From Semisulcospira habei (lineage: Eukaryota > Mollusca > Gastropoda > Semisulcospiridae): a stretch of 64,000 bases of DNA. The translations under genes were made by a program, and so were the position numbers. The notes under the pieces were generated by a model, which had not been told where the DNA came from, searched no databases, and saw only the letters and a list, made by a program, of their open reading frames with translations. Shown piece by piece: positions 1 to 11,659 of this stretch (positions within the stretch are counted from its first letter, which is position 1; each line of letters starts with the position of its first letter). Location of the stretch: assembly GCA_036245525.1 (NCBI GenBank), contig BTPG01000004.1, forward strand, positions 157,860,559-157,924,558, given 5' to 3'.

Positions 1-264
1 TTACTTTAGAAAGGGAGCCCGTGTGTTTGTTTTACCGCATGAATGCGCCCGTCTGAGTCAGTGGCGGTGTATGCGTCTGTTGCGTGAGAGTCTGTGCGTA
101 CGACTGTGGGCAAGTCTGCGTGCGTTACAATGTGCGTAGTGTGCGTGACGTGCATATGTCTTCCCTGTGACAATGCATTTTACAAAATCACACTTGATAT
201 CCCTCTCTGCTTTCGTTTTGCTTTATTGAACATGTTCCAAGCTCAAACATGGGTGAAGTCCCAC

Positions 265-362
265 CCAATCCGCAAACGGCCATCGGGACGATGTCGGCCG
301 CCGTTGGCCCGTGAGCAGGCTAACGGGGAGCGACAACAGCCCGATGGCATTTTGCGCATAGA
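265..362. repeat. GC-rich hairpin element, family C copy 1
   Basis: An imperfect inverted repeat with arms reading GCAAACGGCCATCGGG and CCCGATGGCATTTTGCGC around a GGCCGCCGTTGGCCCG centre. Closely similar blocks occur at 43064-43165 and 44281-44393, so this is a dispersed family. No coding content. Confidence 0.6.
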
Positions 363-435
363 GCACTCATCAAAGACCAGTTTACTGAACCAGTCAGGTC
401 TGAGAAAGTTATAAGATGACAATCAACCAATAAAG

Positions 436-610
436 TTCAAGGGTGGTGCCATAATAGCTTGGCGCCGACAGGTTAGTTGGTTGGTTGGTTGGTTGGTTGG
501 TTGGTTGGTTGGTTGGTTGGTTGGTTGGCTTTGTTTTGTTTTGATTTGTTTTGATTGTGTTGGTTGGTTTGATGGTTGTTTGGTTAGTTGGTTGGTTGGT
601 TGTTTGATGT
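436..610. repeat. Partial family B hairpin arm and GGTT microsatellite
   Basis: Bases 436-470 match one arm of the dispersed GGCGCC-centred hairpin (family B; see 6690). They are followed by (GGTT)n and GTTT-rich simple sequence to about 610. Confidence 0.6.
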
Positions 611-942
611 TGGTTGGTTAATGGGTTGGTTTATTTATTACGTATTATTTTGCTTGCTTGTTTGTTTGTTTGCTTGCTTTACTCCATAAGTATTCCATGC
701 TTAATTTTCCCAAACGTTGGGGCGTGAGAAACTGAAACTGTAGTTTTGCAAAATCCTCTTAGTGACTTGTGAATCGTTTGGAGAACCACAACCGCATTCT
801 ATAAAAGTCAATCTTGACTCATTAATCGGTTACAGGGCATCACTTACGGGCTTTAGCATACGTAAGCTACGGACTTCATCTAATGATTCATTGTCAGTTA
901 ATTGTGGCGAACTAGGTGACCCCAAATCGAAGCATTTCAGGT

Positions 943-1008
943 GCAAGAGGCATAGATTCTCATGAGACCCTGTAGTCGCAGGGGCTCATGAGAATCTATA
1001 CCTCTTGC
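943..1008. repeat. Hairpin element, family A copy 1
   Basis: A 66-bp near-perfect palindrome: GCAAGAGGCATAGATTCTCA on the left, and TGAGAATCTATACCTCTTGC on the right around a short CCTGTAGTCGCAGG loop. Copies occur at 35262, 43228, 48137 and 55186. Confidence 0.75.
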
Positions 1009-1195
1009 TTGCTAAAATCGGCAACATTTATTACATCTGTGATCCGATACATAGGAATTATGAAAGTGTGATGAAAAAAAAAAGCAACAAAAGAAAAAAA
1101 AAAAAAAAAAAAAACATCCAGCACCGTATTGGTATTTAAACATCGGCTTTACTAACTGTTGCCTTTTGGCTGTCGGTAGCGCTTTTTGTCGCGAT

Positions 1196-1965
1196 GATTC
1201 CTGCAGGAATAACAACATCCTGACATCCTGCAGGAATAACAACATCCTGACATCCTGCAGGAATAACAACACCCTGACATCCTGCAGAAATAACAACATC
1301 CTGACATCCTGCAGGAATAACAACACCCTGACATCCTGCAGGAATAACAACACCCTGACATCCTGCAGCAATAACAACACCCTGACATCCTGCAGCAATA
1401 ACAACACCCTGACATCCTGCAGGAATAACAACAACCTGACATCCTGCAGGAATAGCAACACCCTGACATCCTGCAGGAATAACAACACCCTGACATCCTG
1501 CAGGAATAGCAACGCCCTGACATCCTGCAGGAATAACAACACCCTGACATCTTGCAGGAATAGCAACGCCTTGACATCCTGCAGCAATAACAACACCCAG
1601 ACATCCTGCAGGAATAACAACACCCAGACATCCTGCAGCAATAACAACACCCAGACATCCTGCAGGAATAACAACTCCCAGACACCCTGCAGCAATAACA
1701 ACACCCAGATATCCTGCAGCAATAACAACACCCAGACACCCTGCAGCAATAACAACACCCAGACACCCTGCAGCAATAACAACACCCAGACATCCTGCAG
1801 CAATAACAACACCCAGACATCCTGCAGCAATAACAACACCCAGACATCCTGCAGTAATAACAACACCCAGACATCCTGCAGCAATAACAACACCCAGACA
1901 TCCTGCAGCAATAACAACACCCAGACATCCTGTAGCAATAACAACACCCAGACATCCTGCAGTGT
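1196..1965. repeat. 27-bp minisatellite, about 28 units
   Basis: Tandem units based on TCCTGCAGGAATAACAACAC plus seven bases. Each unit contains the 10-bp palindrome TCCTGCAGGA. Because 27 is divisible by 3, frames stay open on both strands, giving spurious ORFs with nine-residue repeats. A single diverged unit, with the same edge sequence (TCATCGCGACAAAA), reappears at about 3880-3945, and the edge alone near 59070-59235. Confidence 0.9.
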
Positions 1966-2092
1966 AACGCATGCAGACTTGCCCACAGTCGTACGCACAG
2001 ACCCTCACGCAACAGACGCATACACCGCCACTGACTCAGACGGGCGCATTCATGCGGTAAAACACAACACAAGGGCTCCCTTTCTAAAGTAA

Positions 2093-4082
2093 CCTTTATA
2101 CACTATAAATGAAAAAGAACGACTTAAATGATTATCAACTATGTACACTGTTCTATTATCACACACACACGTATCACAATATCTTTGCCAGGCTAGGTCT
2201 TAGTCTCACATTGCCTCCAACCTGTTTGATGTTGTTGCCTGGTTACGTTGGTCCTTCTCACGTCTAGGCGTGAAAGTCCTTCGTCGTACGCTTATTGCCG
2301 TCCTGTCTCTTTGGCACGGACGTCCTCGTTCTCGTACGGTACTCAGTTCTCGTTTTGACTTGGGTGTCTTGGTCCCAGTCAGACTCACTCTCAGAAGAGC
2401 TGGAGGGATGACCTCACGTAGGTCCCACCTGTGACTCGACGTCTCGGCGTCCGTCTTTTCCACTCTTTACAAGAACTCTGAATAGACAACAAAAGTCCCA
2501 ACGTAACACTTGCTAAACACACAACATATTGGATCAATGAGAAACGTCACGTAACCTGGCTGATACAAATAACTCACACGTTCATTCACACACACACACA
2601 CACACGTGCTTCATAAACTATTTTCGTATCACCCCCATATCTCTGTCACTATCTTGAAACAGACTATAGCCTAACACTCTTGCTATACATTACTCTATAC
2701 ACTGGAAAAGACTATGCTTAGCCAACCACGTACTATCTTCATAGCGACTTAGACATACACACCTCGCATTCTTTTATTTATCTATCTCGGTAACAACTAT
2801 ACAAAAACACCGGTTACTTACCCGAATTCTAAACACACATAACTAAACCAAACCGGAACTCCGCTATACAACCACATTACTCTTACCAACGCATACTGTC
2901 TTTAACTAAACAACTATCAATACTACATTTGGCCGCAGACTCCGCACGCACAAAGCTAGAACACTTAGACTACAGCACAGTTTCATCCCCAAATCCATCA
3001 CTCTAAGCAATCTGTAGGTACATCCACGCATACCCAAACCTAACTCCTCCCCCTATCCCCCTTTACCTGTGCAATCAGTAGGAATGGAGCTTGTTGATTT
3101 TAGAGAAGTGATTATATTGTGTTTCATTTGGTGGTGAACATGGACATACTGGGATTGTTGTTACTGAGTGTTTACCCACTAATTATTTTATTATGGTAGA
3201 CTTTAATTATGCAGCGTGTGTAATAATGTGTAATAATGTACTGAGATGTTTGTATAATAAGTAGTGAGGGTTAGGACTAGGTTGAAACACACGTATTATG
3301 TATGCATATGTAGAGGTGGGTGTGAATGTATAAGTGCCGCTCAGTTCAGTCCATAAAAGATGTTTGTGTGAGATGTGTAAGAGTTATGTGTAAAGATTTT
3401 GTAGTGTTTACTTTATATCCATTTGGAATTTGTAGCTGTGCAAGTGCAGGGAGAAAATGTTCATAATTATGCTATAATGTTTTTATGTCTTGTTTGTACT
3501 ATTTGTTATAAATGTACCACAACAGAATTTCTATTTTCGAGATAATAAATTACTCTTATTCTTATTTTTATTATTTATAGAAACATACCTGAAATCTAGG
3601 CTTCAGAGTCTTGGAATGCGGGCTAGGTAACTCAAACACAACCGTTCCATACGACAAGACAGCCCGCACTACCGATCTAGACCTCTGACAGTCACAGCTT
3701 CCGCCTAGAACTCACTAAACAGAACTCACTAAAAATCCCGTGCTAACCATGTCTTACAGATTTCCCGTGCGTCTAGTGCCACACGGACTATTGGCACCAA
3801 CAAACCGTTAACAGAAACCGTACCGTACTAATCCTACTGTGTGAGCACTATGCACTAGCATAGAGCTTCATCACATGCAGTAATAACAACACCCAGACAT
3901 CCTGCAGGAATCATCGCGACAAAATGCGCCACCGACAGCCAAAGGGTTAATAATAATACCATAATAATACCGTTTCGACTCAAAGCGCCGCGCCTGAAAC
4001 CCAACACGCACACTCACGAAACAGACACGGATTTACGCCATTTAAGACAAACACAGTACAAACACAGTACAAGACAAACGAA
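2093..4082. other. No gene recognised; repeat-like sequence
   Basis: No supported coding region. Bases about 2440-2720 are similar to 62965-63220 (shared words such as ACAAGAACTCTGAA, TAACCTGGCTGAT and CTTCATAAA), so a dispersed repeat lies here. The stretch ends with an A/T-rich tail (3540-3575) and a single copy of the 27-bp minisatellite unit near 3880. Confidence 0.5.
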
Positions 4083-4358
4083 GGGCCAGTCAGATACAGA
4101 AGTTATAGAGATTTTTGATCGCTTGTATTTGAAATTTGTAAAGTGGCTTGAGACCGGTACCAAAGTGTGGGAGGTGGGGGGGGGGGGGGGGGTGGGGATG
4201 GAAGAACCGGAGTACCCGGAGAAAAAAACCCCGACGGTCCGCCCGAATTAACGGTGACACTTACCAGAGGAGAAAAGTCCAACGCCGGAACCCGGTATCG
4301 AACCTCGCACCTTTGGCATTGGTGGCAGGCGCCTTAACCACTGCGCCATGGACCGCAC
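4083..4358 (-). mobile_element. tRNA-derived SINE, minus strand
   Basis: Read on the minus strand, the head has a box A-like TGGCGCAGTGG and a box B-like GAGGTTCGATACC separated by about 30 bases. It then shows the same body as copies at 9619 and 50599 (GTCACCGTTAATTCGGG, CTCCGGGTACTCCGGTTCTTCC) and ends in the AAATTTCAAATACAAGCGAT tail. A long G/C run at about 4170-4195 interrupts the tail. The internal promoter pattern is that of RNA polymerase III SINEs. Confidence 0.75.
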
Positions 4359-4639
4359 CTGTTAATGGAATTTATTGAAGTCTTTCGTTGTTACAGAGTG
4401 GGTGTGCACATTTTCAGCCATCGGAAAAAATGACGAACTCGACCATCACAGTCTATCCTGGTAACAGGTGATCGCGTGCCGCGGCCGTCAGGCCCTCTGC
4501 GCACATACACAGATCACAGTGTCGTAGGAACGCGAAGACCAGGTATGGGTTGGGCCACACCTTCTCTAGCCATGGTAGGGCCAGAGTATCTTTTGGCCAT
4601 ACCTGCCTTATTGATTTGGCGTTTGACTCTATTAACTCA

Positions 4640-4800
4640 TTGTGCCCGAGGTACGAAATTCCCTCATTTTGGAGTTATCCTCTGAGGACTGCATTACAGT
4701 TCAGGAGACTATAGGCGCCAAGCTATTCTGCCACCACAATTGAACTATCATGGTCGAGCCATATCTTGCTGTGGTGTGTCCCAGGCAGAATGAGTTAAAG
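4640..4800. repeat. Diverged family B hairpin
   Basis: Starts AACTCATTGTGCC and ends GCAGAATGAGTT, with the typical GGCGCCAAGCTATTCTG centre at about 4711 and a 3' arm reading TGAACTATCATGGTCGAGCC. The left inner arm is decayed. Confidence 0.6.
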
Positions 4801-4989
4801 CGCACTTAGAATTGGGTCACACCTCACCTACGTCCAACCGGCAAATGACTAGGTAGTATATTCTTCCCCCTCCTCGCCTCCCCCCCCCCCCATCTGTCTT
4901 TGGTTTTTGTTATGCGCCATACCACCACTGGAAATTATCCTACACCATTGTCCCCTATGTAAACGAGAAGACTTGTTTAAAAAAAAAAA

Positions 4990-5990
4990 AAAACTTGATT
5001 AAAACAAGAAAGGCTAAGCCATTATGGCTCACGTGGACGACCGATATATATGTATGACCTTTGTGACAATAAGTAAAGATCTGGCTTCCGCACCAGCAAA
5101 GTCCATGTTTTCTCAAAATGTAAGCATTTTTCACACATTTGTCAACCCCCCCCCCGACCCGTGATCTTTGCAATGAGTCGACTAAATTAGTATGCACAGG
5201 AAGGTCTTATCATCAGCTACCCCTGTGCCAAATTTGATTGAAAACATTGCGAAAATGTTAATAATACCTACAATTTTATCGAAAATTGGCATTTTACACA
5301 CATTTGCCAGCTTGTGACCTTTGACCTTTCCGAAGAGTCATACAAATTAGTATGCATAGATAGGTCTTACCATCAGGTATCTCTGTACCAAATTTGGGTT
5401 TGAAGTTGTGAATAGTATTTGAGAAAAAACATCTGTTGTCAAAATATGGCTATTTTGGACCTATTTCCTGAGCTCTTGTGACCCTTGACCTTTGTGAAGA
5501 ATCAACCAAATTAGTATGCATAGAATGGTCTTCCCATCAGGTATCTCTGTAGCAAGTTTGGGTTTGAAGTTGTGAATAGTATTTGAGAAAATAAACATCT
5601 GTTGTCAAAATATAGCTATTTTGGACCTATTTCCTGAGCTCTTGTGACCTTGACCTCTCCAAGGGATCAACCAAATTAGTATGCATAAAACGGTCTTACC
5701 ATCAGGTATCTTTATACGAAGTTTGGGTTTCAAGTTGTGAATAGTATTTGAGAAAAAATAAATTATGTCACAAAATAGTTATTTTAGACCTATTTCCTGA
5801 GCCCCTGTGACCGTGACCTTTGTGAGAGGTCACCCAATTTGGTATGTTTGGAAAGGTCTTGCCACAAAATATCCTTGGGTCAAGTTTTGAAGACTGTGGC
5901 TTGAATAGTCTCCGAGAAAATGACAACTTTAAAGTTTACCACGGACGACGGACGACAGACGACGGCGGACGGACGACGGACGGACGACCA
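4990..5990. repeat. Degenerate ~165-bp tandem repeat
   Basis: At least five units start with GTGACC(TT)TGACCTTTG-like words near 5160, 5312, 5476, 5643 and 5807 (spacing 152-167). Each carries AAATTAGTATGCATA, GGTCTTACCATCAGGTATCT and GGGTTTGAAGTTGTGAATAG. The block ends in ACGGACGACGGACGAC-type simple sequence (5940-5990). No coding capacity is supported. Confidence 0.8.
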
Positions 5991-6197
5991 CTGGCCCAAA
6001 ACATAGACTCACTTTTGCTTCGCACGTTAGCCAATGAACTAATACATAGACTAAGCCTGCCCGACATGTGAGCAGGGTGTGTTGTTCTGTAGTGTGAGAT
6101 GTGGACATTAGCAAGCTTTCAGCTTTCAGCACCACAGAGCGTTCTGCTGAAGATGTACATTGTCATTGCGTGGATTCTGCATGGTCCTTGGTGGCGG

Positions 6198-6445
6198 TAA
6201 TCCATCCATCCATCCATCCATCCTTCCATCCATCCATATCATCCCATCCCATCCCATCCCATCCCATCCCATCCGTCCGTCCATCCATCCATCCATCCAT
6301 CTCATCCCATCCCATCCCATCCCATCCGTCCGTCCGTCCGTCCGTCCGTCCATCCATCCATCCATCCATCCATCCATCCATCCATCCATCCATCCATCCA
6401 TCCATCCATCCATCCATCCATTCGTTCGTTCATTCATTTATTCTT
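6198..6445. repeat. ATCC microsatellite
   Basis: (ATCC)n with CATCCC and GTCC interruptions. It creates long spurious ORFs of His-Pro-Ser-Ile or Met-Asp-Gly-Trp repeats on both strands. Confidence 0.95.
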
Positions 6446-6689
6446 CCGTTCATTCGTTAAAAAGTCACCGAAATATTTCCCGTAGTTAATGAAATATTTG
6501 CAATTAAACCCCCTTCTGGGTCCTCCAGGACCCAAAAAGCAGGGTGAGACTTTCCTGCCCTTCTTTTCCCAAGCCATGAGAGCAGGCACACTGAACACAG
6601 CCGTCTTTCCCGCCCTGTCCCGCATCGGGCAACTCCCCCATGTAGCTGGGATGCAGCAGAGCCGAAAGTCTGTCATTCTACGACATTCA

Positions 6690-6893
6690 ATCCCACTTAA
6701 CCGCGATGCACTACAGCAGGAGATGGATCGATCATGATAATTCAAGGGTAGTGCCAGTTTAGCTTGGCGCCAATAGGCGCCAAGCTAACCTGGCACTACC
6801 CTTGAATTATCATGGTTGATCTATCTCCAGGAAATGGTACATAGTTGTTAAGTGACACTTCTTTCAATTGGGAATGCGTCATTGGAGTTAAAT
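6690..6893. repeat. Family B hairpin element, good copy
   Basis: A long palindrome: the arm GGAGATGGATCGATCATGAT continues through AATTCAAGGGTAGTGCCAG to a TTGGCGCCAATAGGCGCCAA centre and returns as GGCACTACCCTTGAATTATC. Outer flanks (CTTAACCGCGATGCACTACA on the left, ending GTTAAATG on the right) match those of other copies. Confidence 0.8.
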
Positions 6894-6981
6894 GTGTTTA
6901 GCACAAGTGAAGTGAGTCCTTCTGCGTTATTGTAAAACATAAAACAGACGTTTGTAAATGAGATAGTATGAACCAATATAA

Positions 6982-7141
6982 GTTATTGGTAGCAGGGGTT
7001 TCCTACAAGACCCTTGTAGGCCTGAAAGAGGTCAAAGGAACCATTGTACCCCGAAGCCCGAAGGCCTGAGGGGCACAATGGTTCCTGTGACCTCCGGAAG
7101 ACCTACAATGGTCTGTGCAGCAAGCCCCTGCTACCAATAAC
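6982..7141. repeat. 160-bp hairpin element, family E
   Basis: GTTATTGGTAGCAGGGGTTT at the left end is mirrored by AAGCCCCTGCTACCAATAAC at the right end. The inner arms also pair (AAAGGAACCATTGTACCCC with GGGGCACAATGGTTCCTGTG). Arms are about 75 bp with several mismatches. No second copy was found in the window. Confidence 0.75.
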
Positions 7142-7285
7142 GTATTTGTTTTCATTCCTCCACAGTTTTAGTAGAAAAAATCAAGAAGAAATCTTCCGAC
7201 GTAGATCACGCCAGATATGCCTGACGTCAAAGTAATATACATTTTATACATAATAGACTTATGACCTAAGTTAAAATATTTCATG

Positions 7286-7683
7286 ACGTTGCCATCTCCA
7301 GTAGTGTGCCTGTTGTTTCGAACAACACTAAGTAACTTTATACTTTAGAACGTTTTGGTGATCTTTTATAGAACAAAACTCGCATCCAAGATGCTCCACA
7401 AAGAGGGCTACAAGAAGTCCGACATTTTTCGCTACAAGAGTTTTTGTAACTCGGTCATGTGGTACAGTTTGCGCTAAAGCGATTGGTCGTGTGATGTAGG
7501 GATGAAAATAATATCGTTTATCGCCTGGTTCATGCCCTCTTATGGTTTCTGTTTTGTTTACTGGGCTGGAGCGATCAATGCGCAAACTCCTGGCTGAGAG
7601 CCGTATGTCAATGCGGACAGAAACAAAAATCCGATAAATATGAAAGGAACAAATCAAAGCTCAAAGTCCATCAGTGTTTGTAT

Positions 7684-7690
<7 letters not shown>
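7286..7690. repeat. Direct repeat copy 1 of a ~0.4-kb segment
   Basis: This stretch matches 9197-9595 closely (for example GTTGTTTCGAACAACACTAA, CTCGCATCCAAGATG, CACAAAGAGGGCTACAAGAA, TATGTCAATGCGGACAGAAA). Both copies end in a (TG)n tract after CAGTGTTTGTATCAGTG. Minus-strand open frames of about 100 codons exist in both but are not conserved at the ends, so coding is not supported. Confidence 0.85.
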
Positions 7691-7734
<44 letters not shown>

Positions 7735-7739
7735 TGCGC

Positions 7740-7821
<82 letters not shown>
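7685..7821. repeat. TG/CG microsatellite
   Basis: (TG)n with (CGTG)n and (CG)n interruptions directly after direct-repeat copy 1. Potential Z-DNA-forming alternating purine-pyrimidine sequence of about 135 bp. Confidence 0.95.
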
Positions 7822-7822
<1 letters not shown>

Positions 7823-8354
7823 GTCCTTATCGAACGGTGTTGTGCAGTGCTAAAAAAATCCGGAGTGCGCGTGAGCTACACAGGTTGCGGTGACAAAACA
7901 TGGCGGCGGTCTGGCGGCGGGGACAAGTCAGTATTCTCGGTGTCTTCGTTGATAGCTGTTAGTGTGCTATAGCTTCGGTCCTCGCGCTGTACCACAGGCC
8001 GCAGGTATCTCGCTCCTAAACTCGGGTTGGATGACACTGAAAACAATAAAAACCGGACACGCTAAGCGCAGTTAACCACATTAACTTATCCTACAGTGCG
8101 ATATACCAGATGAAAACGAAAGCCTGTGAGCAGACCACGACATACCCGTGGCGTGCAGTATATCGCGAGGACTCAAGATAATGTGCACAGACAGGGATCA
8201 ACTAAAACACCGAGAATGCCGAGTTTAGCCCCTACTGTGTTTACGCCACCGTGCGGTAGCAGCAGTCAACTAAGTCGCTCGTTACAATATGCTCGGAGGC
8301 TCTCTTGGCCACCCTTTGAATAATGTATATTTCGCCAAGTTTTCATGTTTTCAT

Positions 8355-8660
8355 AGAGTCCGAAATAGCTCGGACGGTTAAACGTCGGAGCTGGAGAGCG
8401 AAGGGAATCGCCGGGTCGTGGGTTCGAATCCCGTCCCGGCCCTGATAGCTGGGAAAAGATATATGGATTTGTTCAAGAGCATGTCTGTTGAAAGGTCCTG
8501 GTAAATCAAAGTAGTACAGTTGGAGTGCGCCTGATTTGACTAGTGTTCAGGTCGTACTCCATAGGCAATAGATTTCCCTGTCGCCCCATAACCCGCCCGT
8601 CAGGGCCGTCCATGATTACCTCGGTGCTGTGGACGTTAAACCGGAACTAACCATCATGTT
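8355..8660 (+). mobile_element. tRNA-headed SINE with GGACGTTAAAC tail
   Basis: The head holds a clear box A (TAGCTCGGACGG) and exact box B (GGTTCGAATCC) about 45 bases apart, resembling a tRNA with a long variable region. The body ends CGGTGCTGTGGACGTTAAAC, a word typical of conserved 3' domains of metazoan SINEs. It is not a functional tRNA gene: no clean acceptor stem closes around it. Confidence 0.65.
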
Positions 8661-9196
8661 TTTATGTGTACATAAATATCGGAGTTTCTCGTGTCTACAT
8701 ACATACGCGCCTGAGCTATTTCGGACTCTCAGAGTTCACCACACTGAACATTTAAACTGTATCGGGTTTCTTTTCTTTTCTTTTCACCCTTTTAAAGTCT
8801 CTTCTATTTATAAAAGACTTTTTAGGATGGGGCGCGATGGGGAGAATTTAATAGCATGCCCATGATGGCATTGGCGGGCAGGTCTAAAAGTCGGGTTACA
8901 GACGGGCGGCAAAAATAATCTGCCCTGATCCACACCTAACCTCAGAAGAAAAGCTCACAAAAGCAGGTCTCCTGCCTCTTTAAGGATCATTTCAAATAAT
9001 TTATATCAAAGCAATCTTTATGTTCACAGTGTGGAAGGATAAAAACACCTGAGTACATCTCAACTTTGTTCCGTAAGTCTGAGTCCAAGCTTGGAACATC
9101 AGAAAGATTTTGATAGTCCCAAAACCGAGGATCGATCTATATAAAACCAGCTTATCCTTCTCAGGGACACATATCTCGAATGCGCTTCCCGTGTAG

Positions 9197-9595
9197 TGTG
9201 TTTGTTGTTTCGAACAACACTAAGTAACGTGTTACTTTAGAACGTTTTGGCGATCTTTTGTAGAACGAAACTCGCATCCAAGATGCGTCACAAAGAGGGC
9301 TACAAGAAGTCAGCTATTTTTCGCTACAAGAGTTTTTGTAGCTCGGTCATGTGGTACAGTTTGCGCTAAAGCGATTGGTCGTGTGACGAAGGGATGAAAA
9401 GAATATCGTTTATCGCCTGGTTCATGCCCTCTTATGGTTTCTGTTTTGTTTTCTGGGCTGGAGAGATCAATGCGCAAACTCCTGACTGAGAGCCGTATGT
9501 CAATGCGGACAGAAACAAAAATCCGATAAATATGAAAGGAACAAATCAAAGCGTAAAGTCCATCAGTGTTTGTATCAGTGTGTGTGTGTGTGTGT
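9197..9595. repeat. Direct repeat copy 2 of the ~0.4-kb segment
   Basis: Second copy of 7286-7690, with scattered substitutions and a shorter (TG)n end, immediately upstream of a tRNA-derived SINE. Confidence 0.85.
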
Positions 9596-9618
9596 ATGCG
9601 TGCGTGCGTGCGTTCATT

Positions 9619-9890
9619 AGGGGCGGTCCGTGGCGCAGTGGTTAAGGCGCCTGCCACCAATGCCAAAGGTGCGAGGTTCGAAAACGCGTTTCGGCGTCGG
9701 ACTTTTCTCCTCTGGTACTTGTCACCGTTAATTCGGGCTGACCGTCGGGGGTTCTTTCTCCGGGTACTCCGGTTCTTCCACCCTCCCCACCCACCCCCCA
9801 CACGCACACTTTGGTACCGGTTTCAGGCCACTTCACAAATTTCAAATACAAGCGATCAAAAATCTCTGTAACTTCAGTAGCTGAACTGGC
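9619..9890 (+). mobile_element. tRNA-derived SINE, plus strand
   Basis: Starts GGGGCGGTCCGTGGCGCAGT with box A TGGCGCAGTGG and box B GAGGTTCGAAAAC. The body and tail match copies at 4083 (minus) and 50599. Confidence 0.8.
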
Positions 9891-9897
9891 CAGCCCC

Positions 9898-10116
9898 AAC
9901 GCCCTGTAGCGGCAGGAGATGGATAGACTATCATGACTGATAATTCAAGGGTAGTGCCAGATGAGTATGGCGCCAAGCTCATCTGGCACTGCCCTCTCGC
10001 TAATCTGGCACTGCCCTTGAATTATCATGGTCGATCCATCTCCTGCAACTGATGCATAGTCATTAGATGACGCCTTCAAAATTTGGGAAATACGGCCGTC
10101 GGGCTGAATGAGTTAA
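9898..10116. repeat. Family B hairpin element
   Basis: Left arm GCAGGAGATGGATAGACTAT and TGATAATTCAAGGGTAGTGC, then GGCGCCAAGCTCATCTGGCA, a short repeated inner piece, and the right arm ending in GGGCTGAATGAGTTAAG. Confidence 0.75.
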
Positions 10117-10424
10117 GAACAAATATCTTTTAGTGCCACTCACCTAATATTGTCTACTTTTACTGAACTCTTGCCATTTGCTGACTTTGTCGTACAGTCG
10201 TAAAAGATCTCCAAAAAAGAACAAACCGTTTTCGATATACTGACAGCGCCCCGGCGGGAAACGGCCAGATTTCAATATCAAGGTCATGTATGCCGGCTTA
10301 TGTATGTAAATGAGTCACGTGAAAATGGATCATTGTTGTGCTGGACTGAATGTACCTGAGGCACATCTGGCGATGTAAAATCAGACATCTGCCGAACATT
10401 TTCAGAAGTGTGACAAGTGTATAG

Positions 10425-10690
10425 ACAGCCAAACTGGCCAATAACAGCTATACAGCCAAACTGGCCAATAACAACTATACAGCCAAACTGGCCAATAACA
10501 ACTATACAGCCAAACTGGCCAATAACACCTGTACAGCCAAACTGGCCAATAACACATGTACAGCCAAACTGGCCAATAACAACTATACAGCCAAACTGGC
10601 CAACAACAACTATGCAGCCAAACTGGCCAATAACAACTGTACAGCCAAACCGGCCAATAACACCTGTACAGCCAAACTGGCGAATGGTAC
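10425..10690. repeat. 27-bp minisatellite, 10 units
   Basis: Units AGCCAAACTGGCCAATAACA plus ACTATAC. Each unit contains a CCAAT word. Both strands stay open in one frame (nine-residue repeats), but there is no other coding evidence. Confidence 0.9.
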
Positions 10691-11659
10691 GAGTTTCCTG
10701 AAAGTAAATGATATTAGCCAAAAGGTTAGGTCAACTGACACCGACTGATATTTGCTCTCAGATTGGTATGGTATATAATACTGCAGAACAAATTGATCGC
10801 GCAAGTACCCTGTCGCACGCATCAGTCGGAGGTGAAAACATGTGATGTGACCACAGACATACACAACTACGAATACTGATAAATGCGTCTATATCTAATG
10901 CTTCTGTTATGTGTTCGTCTCTGTCCATATGGTGATATATATTACGGAGATTTCCATTGACTGCCGTGTAGACATCAGTGCTTTGTACAATCGTGCGTGT
11001 TGTAAATTCTACTCATAGTGACGGGACATACCGGCATGTTTGTTTTTTTTGTCCTCTTGTCAAGGTTGCGAACATGTCAATTTCACTAATGCAGCGATTC
11101 ACTTCACGTATTTGCTGCTTTCTGTTCCATGTTCATGTGCGAGTGTGGGAAAGAAATTTCTAGTGTAGTAAACACTAAGAAATATTTCATTGCTATTGTT
11201 AAAAACCATTATGCATAAAGCTGAAGAAACATTTTATCACCATTTGTGTTTTAATTCTTTGTCGACACACCCAATGAACTTTAAGAGCAGTTTGGACACG
11301 CAGCAAAAGCACTCATAATCGCACTTGTTTATTCTGTGCAGCCATTAGCGTGTCAATCCATTTCTAGTTGTTTATCGTACTGAATTGCTCTGTGTCTACA
11401 TTATTTGTAGATAGACCTGTCTGTAGTGTTTCGTAACCATATGTAACAGTATCTTTGAACAGTTGCGGCGGTAGTGGGCATTTAAGGTGACGATCAGCAT
11501 TTTTCGCGTTTTCTTTTGCACAGATGCAAGTATCAATATTGAATCGTTTTGGTCTGCACGGGGTATTGGGAAGGAAAGTATATCAAGCAAGTCCTTGAAT
11601 ACTCATTCTTTTGCAATTCAGTACATCAGCACACGTGTCAAACAAGGGAACACTTACCT

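Larger units (their letters stand above)
1..2092. repeat. 2.1-kb block bounded by ~130-bp inverted repeats
   Basis: Bases 1-129 and 1963-2092 are near-identical when one is reverse-complemented (only a handful of differences), beginning TTACTTTAGAAAGGGAGCCC. Between them lie a GGTT-rich tract (473-610), a small hairpin (943-1008) and a 27-bp minisatellite (1196-1965). The layout suggests a large foldback or non-autonomous transposon with a tandem repeat inside. The window begins exactly where the left arm begins, so the arm may extend further left and any target duplication cannot be seen. Confidence 0.8.

Noticed and set aside
1196..1965. Possible CRISPR array
   Set aside because: Units are contiguous with no unique spacers, and the genome is eukaryotic. 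The same reasoning excludes 10425-10690 and 51420-51765.
1012..2092. Several 290-330 residue ORFs on both strands over the minisatellite
   Set aside because: All derive from a 27-bp tandem unit divisible by three; residues repeat every nine and frames are open on both strands. No domain or splice support.
6101..6489. His-Pro-Ser and Met-Asp-Gly-Trp repeat ORFs
   Set aside because: Pure translation of an ATCC microsatellite.
7328..7657. 109-residue minus-strand ORF, similar to one at 9310-9807
   Set aside because: The similarity reflects a duplicated repeat. The second copy runs on into an unrelated SINE and no domain is recognisable.
8355..8445. tRNA gene
   Set aside because: Box A and box B are present but no closed acceptor stem is seen and a SINE body follows; called as a SINE head.
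10284..10721. 145- and 94-residue ORFs over the CCAAT-containing repeat
   Set aside because: Minisatellite translation on both strands.
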